7,751 nucleotides of DNA from Deltaproteobacteria bacterium (GTDB lineage Bacteria > Desulfobacterota > Desulfobacteria > Desulfobacterales > SURF-15), in the NCBI GenBank assembly GCA_024644775.1, contig JAHEHB010000259.1:1-7751 (forward strand), in the 5' to 3' direction. The notes beneath the pieces were generated by a model that searched no databases, was not told the origin of the DNA, and was given only the letters and a program-made list of their open reading frames with translations. Positions within the stretch are counted from its first letter, which is position 1; the number at the start of each line of letters is the position of its first letter. Position numbers and translations under genes: made by a program. This document shows positions 1 to 5,766 of this stretch, in pieces.

Positions 1-2
1 AC

Positions 3-68
3 GGTTTACAAATTGCCATTCGTTAAGGCCCTAGCTGCTTTGCTCTAACAGGCATCATAGCGTAAACC
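3..68. repeat. Nested inverted repeat downstream of ispH-ubiA
   Basis: Three nested pairs of complementary arms lie just past the 3' end of the fusion gene: GGTTTAC (3-9) with GTAAACC (62-68), TGCC (14-17) with GGCA (51-54), and GTTA (22-25) with TAAC (46-49). A possible small inner hairpin pairs AGC (33-35) with GCT (42-44). The arms are separated by unpaired bulges, so the structure is imperfect. There is no T-run typical of an intrinsic terminator on the minus strand. It could be a structured 3' end of the operon transcript, part of a terminator region, or chance. No credible ORF lies in positions 1-78. Confidence 0.35.
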
Positions 69-78
69 ATCCTAAGAT

Positions 79-1821
79 TCAAATCGAACCGAGCCAACAT
101 ATCGACCATAAAATCGTGAGGATCCCTGAGAGAACAAAATGGGTGTCAACCAGAAACTCCAACCCGATCCCAGGAAGCATGCGGCCCCGTTCATGCGCAA
201 CGAGAACAATGTATAGAAAAATTGAACAGGCAGTCAGGACAAACCCAAAGCTCGTAACGAGGCTAAATATACTCGATATCATTAAAACACAGAGACTGAA
301 ACCTAATAACACCTTCAAAAGACGCATGGTACGTCCGTCTCCGAGAATGATGGGAATGGTCTCTCTTCCCACAATCCGGTCCCCTTGCATATCCAGAATA
401 TCAAAAAAGGCCGTTCGAACAAATACCATACAAATCGCCCATACAAAAACCACTACGGCACGCATCGTTATGGTCCCGGCAAGGGCCAAAACAGGAATAA
501 TTGAGGTGACGATTCCCCACGCGATGGCAATAAGAACCGTCTTAGACCCGGGAATATCTCGAAGTCTAGCATACTGCCCTTGATGAAGACCATTGGGTAT
601 AATCCTCAAGTTATAAGAAAAACCGGTAACGCTCATGGCAAGAAGTATGAAAAAGGGGATTCGTCCCATGGTGTACGCCGTCAACAGACCGGCAAGGCCG
701 GCAAGAATAGCAAGGATTCCGAGAGACATTCGATGCCTTTTATAAAACAACGCTCGATCCGGGTCGTTGTATTGATCCGCCCGACCACCAATGAGGTTAT
801 TAAAAACATGCACCGAAAGAACATATAGCATGGCAATAAGCACCGATGGCAATGAAGAGTCGATTCCCTGGAGCTTCAAGCAGGCATAGCAGAGACTGCC
901 GGCTCCGATGGAAACATAGATGCTGGTGAGTAGAAGCGTACGCTGAAGGTTAAAGAGCACCCGTCGCAACCCTTGCTGTCGTTTGAAAAGCGAGCGCTCA
1001 AGGGCTCTGTATACTTTCCGAATAATCCAATGGGGTGTCGAGGCACCGGCTGTAATACCGATATTACGCGCCGATGCCAACGCTGAAAAATCCAGTTCAT
1101 TCTCTGTTTCGATATGTTGAACCGGCTTTCCGGCTTGCCTTACCATCTCTGCGAGCCGATTGGTATTACCGCTGTTGTGGCCGCCGACGACGATCACGGC
1201 ATCTACTTCCGCTGCAAGCTGTTTCACCTCTGCCTGGCGTTTTTCCGTCGCGTCACAGATCGTGTTAAATATTTGATAATGGGGGGCATTTTTCTTCGCC
1301 CATTTGTTAACTTCTTCAAAAAAGAGGCTGTTTTGAGTGGTTTGTACGACGATGATTGCCTTTTCAAATATAGGGAGGCCTTCGAGTTCCTCGACGCTAC
1401 CGATCACATGGCCCTTTCCTTGCGAATACCCGAGCAGCCCGATTACCTCTGGATGATCCTTGTCTCCGATAATGATCGATACATAGCCCTGCTGTGCATG
1501 TTTGCGTATAATGGTTTGAACCTTAATCACATGGGGGCAGGTGGCGTCGATTACCATAAAGCCGCTTGATTTCAGACGTTCTTTAATTTCCGGAGGAATT
1601 CCGTGAGCCCGGATTAAAACCGTGCCGGAACCCTTTTGCGGTATCGCATCTAGTACGGATATTCCTTTCTCCTCCAGAATAGACAGCACTTGAGGATTGT
1701 GGATAAGGGGGCCGTATGCATAAATAGGTCCTGGATTCTTATTGGAGGCATCCAAGACCATCTCAACCGCTCTTCTTACCCCCATACAAAAACCGGCACT
1801 TTTGGCAATGGTTATTTTCAT
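79..1821 (-). CDS. ispH: IspH (4-hydroxy-3-methylbut-2-enyl diphosphate reductase) fused to a UbiA-family prenyltransferase-like membrane domain
   Basis: A 580-residue protein, about twice the usual IspH length of roughly 280-320. Residues 1-275 are IspH, the last MEP-pathway enzyme, a [4Fe-4S] reductase converting HMBPP to IPP and DMAPP. The three cluster cysteines are C12 (AGFCMGV), C95 (DATCP) and C189 (TICDAT). Substrate-site residues H41, H73 (RAHG), H123/E125 (HPEV), S217/N219 (NSGNTNRL) and S261 (GASTP) are all present, so this half should be active. A basic linker (about 276-290) leads to residues 290-580, which are hydrophobic with roughly eight or nine membrane segments. This part matches the UbiA superfamily: a degenerate first motif at N341-D349, a central IPGSK..AWG region (423-436), and an intact second motif DILDMQGD (474-481). 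The prenyl acceptor cannot be told from sequence. The ATG lies 6 bp after the NYN gene stop, with only a distant AGGA upstream, suggesting translational coupling. The IspH call is firm; activity of the UbiA half is uncertain. Confidence 0.95.
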   Translation of the reverse strand: MKITIAKSAGFCMGVRRAVEMVLDASNKNPGPIYAYGPLIHNPQVLSILEEKGISVLDAIPQKGSGTVLIRAHGIPPEIKERLKSSGFMVIDATCPHVIKVQTIIRKHAQQGYVSIIIGDKDHPEVIGLLGYSQGKGHVIGSVEELEGLPIFEKAIIVVQTTQNSLFFEEVNKWAKKNAPHYQIFNTICDATEKRQAEVKQLAAEVDAVIVVGGHNSGNTNRLAEMVRQAGKPVQHIETENELDFSALASARNIGITAGASTPHWIIRKVYRALERSLFKRQQGLRRVLFNLQRTLLLTSIYVSIGAGSLCYACLKLQGIDSSLPSVLIAMLYVLSVHVFNNLIGGRADQYNDPDRALFYKRHRMSLGILAILAGLAGLLTAYTMGRIPFFILLAMSVTGFSYNLRIIPNGLHQGQYARLRDIPGSKTVLIAIAWGIVTSIIPVLALAGTITMRAVVVFVWAICMVFVRTAFFDILDMQGDRIVGRETIPIILGDGRTMRLLKVLLGFSLCVLMISSIFSLVTSFGFVLTACSIFLYIVLVAHERGRMLPGIGLEFLVDTHFVLSGILTILWSICWLGSI

Positions 1822-1827
1822 CTCACG

Positions 1828-2340
1828 TTAAAGTTTCCTGATCTTAATCCGATTTCGTCGTTCCCTCTTTGACAGTCGTCGCTTTGGCCCCTTTTTCTTG
1901 GTTGTGGGAATCCACCCCACCGGGTCCTCCATAGTATCTTCTTCCCCACCCGCAACGGTTATCATTGAAATTTTTTCTTCAAACTGCGCAGAGCTGATCG
2001 TCCCTGCACCCTGTGACGCGGCATAATCCATGATTTCCCTGTCGGAGCTGACGACGAGCGCCTTTTGTCTTTCTCGTGCCACCATGCGCATTATCACCGT
2101 ATCGGCCAGTTCATCCCTGCGGGAGAACGTGATGTAGATTCCCTTTTGTCGATTTCGATTTTGAGTGCTAATCGGAGCGTTTGATCCATCGAAAACAACT
2201 GTAATTTTATGGCCTTTGACGCGTTTGTAATCTGCAAGGGCATTCACCAACCGATCTCTGGCATTCTGAATGTTCCGCGAATCGAACATGTGGGATTGAT
2301 GGATCAGGTTGTAGCCGTCGATAATAACATGCAATGACAT
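1828..2340 (-). CDS. YacP-like NYN-domain protein (probable ribonuclease)
   Basis: A 170-residue protein of the NYN/PIN-like fold, YacP type (formerly DUF901). The opening HVIIDGYNLIH carries D8 and N11. VVFDGS gives D51, ELADTVI gives D76/E77/D80, and VSSDREI gives D100. These are the expected acidic metal-binding positions of a PIN-like nuclease active site. The C-terminal 23 residues (148-170) are strongly basic (KKKGPKRR...KRERRNRIKIRKL), consistent with RNA contact. YacP relatives are linked to RNA processing; the target here is unknown. I chose the ATG at 2340 because the protein then begins directly at the family's first beta strand. A longer TTG-initiated frame at 2361 would start inside a heptamer repeat and add seven unrelated residues. 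No strong Shine-Dalgarno sequence precedes the ATG. The stop lies 6 bp before ispH-ubiA, so the two genes are almost certainly cotranscribed. Confidence 0.88.
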   Translation of the reverse strand: MSLHVIIDGYNLIHQSHMFDSRNIQNARDRLVNALADYKRVKGHKITVVFDGSNAPISTQNRNRQKGIYITFSRRDELADTVIMRMVARERQKALVVSSDREIMDYAASQGAGTISSAQFEEKISMITVAGGEEDTMEDPVGWIPTTKKKGPKRRLSKRERRNRIKIRKL

Positions 2341-2349
2341 AACGCTGTT

Positions 2350-2377
2350 TTCAGGGTTCAAGGTTCAGAGTTCAGGG
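2350..2377. repeat. Four-copy degenerate 7-bp tandem repeat
   Basis: On the plus strand four consecutive heptamers read TTCAGGG, TTCAAGG, TTCAGAG and TTCAGGG. They lie 9 bp upstream of the ATG of the NYN gene, so on the sense strand (CCTGAAC-like units) they occupy the leader where a ribosome binding site would sit. The remaining gap to parB (2378-2512) shows no ORF, no clear promoter and no convincing terminator. A weak interrupted dyad lies around 2453-2476. The array could be a slipped-strand variable tract, part of a dispersed repeat family, or a protein-binding site; the sequence alone does not decide. Confidence 0.7.
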
Positions 2378-2512
2378 GTTACAACCGATGGACGCTGCTC
2401 GCGATAAAGTAAATTCATCCGTCGGGGTGTTATCGACGCAACGCCTTTGAATGAGCGGAACGAATGATCCGTCCCGTCTCTGGGGTAGAATCGATCCCTG
2501 TTCTCTGTTTTT

Positions 2513-3421
2513 TTATGCACCTTCCAGGAGTCGATTGAACATCTCCAGCAACCGATCGAGATCTCCGTCGTTGTAAAATTCGATTTCGACGCTGCCCTTT
2601 TTTCCCCGACGATTGATCTGAACCCGGGTACCGAATTGACGGGAAAGCTCCTCTGCGACACTCAAAAAATAGATATCCTCGGAGTTCGCCGAATGTTTTG
2701 TGGACTTTTTCTTTACTGTTTTTATTCGCTTGATCAACAACTCGGTCTGTCTGACCGAAAGCCCTTTTGACATCACCATACGCCATGCAGCGTTTTGCTG
2801 AGCCGCCGTGTCAGCCCCCAATAATGCCCGGGCATGCCCCATGCTCAATGTTCCATTCCGAATGCTGGATTTAATCGGTTCAGGCAATTGCCGAAGCCTG
2901 AGCAAATTGGCAACTGCCGGCCTGCTTTTTCCCACACGATTGGCCGCCTGGTCTTGGGTGAGATCAAATTCCGCAATCAGGCGATGATAGGCTTCTGCTT
3001 CCTCAAGCGGATTTAGATCCTCTCTTTGAATATTTTCAATAAGGGCCATCTCCAGAAGATTCGCGTCCGAAACGTCCTTTATTACAACCGGTATCTGTTG
3101 ATAGCCTGCCAATTTAGCTGCACGAAGCCTTCTCTCACCCGTTATGAGTTCATAACCGCTGTCCGATTTTCGCACCAAAAGTGGCTGAAGGACGCCTTGC
3201 TGTTCAATGGATCGTGCCAGTTCCGCCAATTCGGTCTCAGAAAACGTGTGGCGGGGTTGGTAAGGGTTCGGACGAATTAAATCGATATCACACTGAAAAT
3301 AATCCGCCTTTACCTCTTGTAATGAGTCGGCGCCCGGGATGAGCGAATCGAGACCGCGCCCCAAGGCGACTTTTTTCTTCCGGCTGCGGTTCGAACCTTT
3401 GGGTTTTGTTTCTTTTCGCAT
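2513..3421 (-). CDS. parB: Chromosome partitioning protein ParB (Spo0J/Noc family)
   Basis: A 302-residue protein of normal ParB length. ParB is a CTP-dependent DNA clamp that loads at parS, spreads, and acts with ParA to segregate origins. The basic N-terminus leads into LGRGLDSLIP (20-29), the conserved N-terminal segment of chromosomal ParBs that contacts ParA. The ParB/Srx nucleotide-binding domain covers about 42-135. It includes NPYQPR (52-57), the GERRLRA motif (95-101) and the ENIQREDLNPLEEA box (129-142). A helix-turn-helix (LTQDQAANRVGKSRPAVANL, about 154-173) provides parS recognition. A lysine-rich linker (about 231-243) precedes the C-terminal dimerisation domain (about 250-302). 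The ATG starts 7 bp after the parA stop, so the pair is an operon. No parS-like palindrome was seen in the window. Confidence 0.96.
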   Translation of the reverse strand: MRKETKPKGSNRSRKKKVALGRGLDSLIPGADSLQEVKADYFQCDIDLIRPNPYQPRHTFSETELAELARSIEQQGVLQPLLVRKSDSGYELITGERRLRAAKLAGYQQIPVVIKDVSDANLLEMALIENIQREDLNPLEEAEAYHRLIAEFDLTQDQAANRVGKSRPAVANLLRLRQLPEPIKSSIRNGTLSMGHARALLGADTAAQQNAAWRMVMSKGLSVRQTELLIKRIKTVKKKSTKHSANSEDIYFLSVAEELSRQFGTRVQINRRGKKGSVEIEFYNDGDLDRLLEMFNRLLEGA

Positions 3422-3428
3422 TCTATCA

Positions 3429-4205
3429 CTAATTCGTTAAAATTTTTATATTATTTATTATTTCTTTTGCTAAATTAAAATAGCTGATAGCGCCTGTCGA
3501 ATTGGCATCATACAGCAAAATGGGTTTTCCAAAGCTAGGGGCCTCTCCCAATCGCACATTTCGTGGAATCGTTGTATTAAAAACAAGATCCTTAAAATAC
3601 CGTTCTGCATCTTCGGCGACCTGATGAGATAAGTTCGTGCGTTTGTCAAACATGGTTAACAGAACACCGGCGATTCTTAGCGAGGGATTTGCACGTTGTT
3701 TGATGCGTTTTATGGTCTGCAACAGTTGTCCCAAGCCCTCCAATGCGTAAAATTCGCATTGGACGGGAATCAGCATGGCATTGGCAGCAGTCATGGCATT
3801 GATCGTTAAAAGACTCAGCGAGGGGGGGCAATCTAAAATAATATATTCGAAGGTGTCTTTAATTTTTGAAAGAAAATTTTTTAATACCACCTCTCGGTTT
3901 GGAGCCGACATCATTTCCGCATCGAACCCAATTAACTCAACCCGAGACGGAATCACTTTTAACATATCGATGTCACTGTCCACGATAAGCTGCTCTGGGT
4001 CAATACCTCCGATCATGCCATGATAAAGGGTCTTATCGATGCTGTTTTTATCAATACCAACGCCTGTTGTGGCGTTTGCTTGAGGATCGCAATCAACAAG
4101 TAATGTCTTCTTTTCAAAAACCGCTAATGCAGCAGACAGATTAATTGCGGTGGTGGTCTTACCCACACCGCCTTTTTGGTTCGATATGCAAAGAACATAC
4201 GCCAT
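3429..4205 (-). CDS. parA: Chromosome partitioning ATPase ParA (Soj type)
   Basis: A 258-residue protein, the short chromosomal (Soj-like, type Ib) form without an N-terminal DNA-binding extension. The deviant Walker A motif KGGVGKTT (11-18) carries both signature lysine K11 and P-loop K16. Switch I is DCDPQAN (38-44). The Walker B/switch II segment is ILDCPPSL (123-130), with D125. RNVRLGEAPSFGKPI (215-229) is the conserved C-terminal segment with arginines used for non-specific DNA binding. ParA dimers coat the nucleoid with ATP and are released by ParB, moving the origin. It starts at an ATG with a weak ribosome binding site, is the first gene of its cluster, and is divergent from the M48 peptidase gene. 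There is nothing unusual in length or motifs. Confidence 0.97.
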   Translation of the reverse strand: MAYVLCISNQKGGVGKTTTAINLSAALAVFEKKTLLVDCDPQANATTGVGIDKNSIDKTLYHGMIGGIDPEQLIVDSDIDMLKVIPSRVELIGFDAEMMSAPNREVVLKNFLSKIKDTFEYIILDCPPSLSLLTINAMTAANAMLIPVQCEFYALEGLGQLLQTIKRIKQRANPSLRIAGVLLTMFDKRTNLSHQVAEDAERYFKDLVFNTTIPRNVRLGEAPSFGKPILLYDANSTGAISYFNLAKEIINNIKILTN

Positions 4206-4287
4206 ATTAATCGTTTAGCATAAAACATCCGGTTTGAAAAGAAATTAAGAATATGATAAATATGGGATTTACAAATATGGAGATACC
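4206..4287. promoter_or_regulatory. Divergent intergenic region between parA and the M48 peptidase gene
   Basis: An 82-bp AT-rich gap that must hold start signals for both directions unless transcription enters from elsewhere. For the plus-strand gene, GGAG at 4279-4282 is a good Shine-Dalgarno 5 nt before the ATG at 4288. TATGAT at 4252-4257 is a reasonable -10 hexamer but has no convincing -35 at 17 bp. For parA, a TATGCT-like hexamer lies on the minus strand near 4217-4222, also without a clear -35. Promoter positions are inference; the ribosome binding site for the peptidase is seen directly. Confidence 0.45.
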
Positions 4288-5718
4288 ATGAAAAAAATCA
4301 GTAAAGTGCTCTTTTTAGCGATCATTGTACTTGTAACCTTCCGTGTTTTTTCTTCCCCTCTCGTTTGGGGCATCACGATTAAGGAAGAAGAAGAGCTGTC
4401 ACGAGAGGTATTGGCGATTATCAAAAAACAATATAAATTCATCAATGATCCGTTAATCGTCCGGTACGTTAACCACCTAGGAAAAACCATCGTCTCTTCT
4501 CTTTCCCCCCAGCCCTTTAAATACCATTTTTATGTGTTAAAAGAGGATGTTTACAATGCGTTTGCAACCCCCGCAGGCCATATCTTTATTCACTCGGGTC
4601 TGATAGCGGCACTGGAAAATGAAGGTGAACTGGCAGGAATATTGGCCCATGAAGTTGCCCATGTGTCGTGCCGCCACATTTCCCAAAAAATAGATAAATC
4701 TAAAAAAATCAATCTTGCAACCCTGGCCGGAGTTGCGGCGGGTGCACTTCTTGGGATTGGGGGCGGATCGGCAGCCGCTGCCCAAGCACTGACCATTGGA
4801 TCCATGGCGGCAGGCCAATCCATGATGCTCGCCTATAGCCGTGAAGATGAAATTCAGGCGGATCAACGGGGACTTAATTACTTATCCCAAACCGGATATG
4901 ACGGAAGCGGGTTGTTGACAAGCCTAAAAAAAATTCGAAGCAAACAATGGTTCGGTTCAGAGCAGATTCCCACCTACCTCATGACCCATCCCGCTTCAGA
5001 AGATCGAATCGCTTATATCGGCAGTTGGCTTGAGGGGCATCCTTCGGCTCGGCATAACGCTATGTCAAAAGACCCGCACACCTTTAAACTGGTGCGCACT
5101 CGCCTAATTGCACTCTATGGAGATCAAGCCATTGCCATGCAGCGATTGAAAAGCGAGGTAGAAAAAAATCCGGAAGACGCCATGACTCAATACGGCTATG
5201 GATTGATTTTGGCAAGAACCGGAAACCGGAAAGAAGCGATCTCGCGTGTAAAGCGTGCCTTGGAAAAAAGAGCCTTCGACCCTTACATTCTAACGGATCT
5301 TGGCAAGATCTACTTTCTCGATGGCCGTTATACGGATGCACTAAAAATTCTCAAAAGTGCTGTCAGCGTCGAACCTCAATACCCCGAAGCCCTGTATTAC
5401 CTGGCCAAAATCCATATGGAACAGGGTGATTTTAAGCACGCAGCAGACCGGCTCGAACACCTTGTTGCAACCAATTCAGACTATATTGACGCTTATTACG
5501 CTCTTGGAGAATCCCACGGAAAACAAGGAAGAATGGGCGACGCCCACTATTATCTCGGTATGTTCTTTTGGAAAAACGGAAATCCGAAAAAGGCCCGGTT
5601 TCATTTTAAAAGAGCATCGCAAACAATCAACGATCCGGAAAAATTATCGAAGATAGATACACTATTAAAGAAAATCGAAAAGCGACCAGAAGACGATGCA
5701 AACAAGGAGAGTAATTAA
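4288..5718 (+). CDS. BepA-like periplasmic M48 metallopeptidase with C-terminal TPR repeats
   Basis: A 476-residue protein with the layout of BepA (YfgC), the periplasmic protease/chaperone that handles outer-membrane protein assembly (in E. coli, LptD at the BAM complex). A hydrophobic N-terminal signal segment (about 5-28) has no lipobox cysteine. The M48 domain covers roughly 32-250. The zinc site is HEVAH (H121, E122, H125), with third ligand E188 in SREDEIQAD (184-192). THP (233-235) matches the position of the regulatory histidine of BepA (H246 in E. coli). A Gly/Ala-rich hydrophobic stretch (about 143-178) sits between the zinc motifs, as in relatives. Four or five TPR units follow (about 297-445), for example 331-364 and 365-398, giving a partner-binding arm. 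The last 25 residues are charged. The ATG has a good GGAG site. The gene is alone on its strand, divergent from parA and convergent with the EF-G gene. Its specific substrate cannot be inferred. Confidence 0.92.
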   Translation: MKKISKVLFLAIIVLVTFRVFSSPLVWGITIKEEEELSREVLAIIKKQYKFINDPLIVRYVNHLGKTIVSSLSPQPFKYHFYVLKEDVYNAFATPAGHIFIHSGLIAALENEGELAGILAHEVAHVSCRHISQKIDKSKKINLATLAGVAAGALLGIGGGSAAAAQALTIGSMAAGQSMMLAYSREDEIQADQRGLNYLSQTGYDGSGLLTSLKKIRSKQWFGSEQIPTYLMTHPASEDRIAYIGSWLEGHPSARHNAMSKDPHTFKLVRTRLIALYGDQAIAMQRLKSEVEKNPEDAMTQYGYGLILARTGNRKEAISRVKRALEKRAFDPYILTDLGKIYFLDGRYTDALKILKSAVSVEPQYPEALYYLAKIHMEQGDFKHAADRLEHLVATNSDYIDAYYALGESHGKQGRMGDAHYYLGMFFWKNGNPKKARFHFKRASQTINDPEKLSKIDTLLKKIEKRPEDDANKESN

Positions 5719-5765
5719 GATTCACTCAAAAATAAATAGTTGTAATACTTATTTTTGAGTGAATC
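5719..5765. terminator. Perfect 17-bp inverted repeat between convergent genes, probable bidirectional terminator
   Basis: The left arm GATTCACTCAAAAATAA (5719-5735) is exactly complementary to the right arm TTATTTTTGAGTGAATC (5749-5765), with a 13-nt loop. The left arm begins at the base after the M48 gene's TAA, and the right arm ends one base before the EF-G gene's stop (5767-5769). The convergent arrangement and symmetry favour termination in both directions. It is not a textbook terminator: the T-rich tract lies inside the loop-proximal half of the stem rather than after it, and the lower stem is only moderately GC-rich. A transposon-derived palindrome is possible but less likely. Confidence 0.7.
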
Positions 5766-5766
5766 C

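Noticed and set aside
3..68. tRNA or integron attC-like site, suggested by a 7-bp acceptor-like stem and GTTA/TAAC cores
   Set aside because: The span is only 66 nt with no T-loop GTTCGAATC-like sequence or cloverleaf. The core-like boxes do not fit RYYYAAC and GTTRRRY in the required order, and no integrase or cassette genes are nearby.
116..583. Plus-strand 155-codon open frame opposite the UbiA half
   Set aside because: It is antisense to a clearly conserved membrane domain, its translation has no recognisable motif, and it is rich in Arg/Thr/Pro as expected from a reversed hydrophobic coding region.
1114..1569. Plus-strand 151-codon open frame opposite the IspH half
   Set aside because: It lies fully antisense to IspH catalytic motifs that explain the sequence constraint, and it has no recognisable family features.
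2430..2786. Minus-strand 118-codon frame overlapping the 3' end of parB
   Set aside because: It is an out-of-frame shadow of the ParB C-terminal domain, very rich in Arg/Lys/Ser, with no independent evidence of coding.
2378..4287. parS centromere site expected near parAB
   Set aside because: I looked for a TGTTTCACGTGAAACA-like palindrome in the parAB region and its flanks and saw none. The TCTCACGTTAAAG near 1821 is not palindromic.
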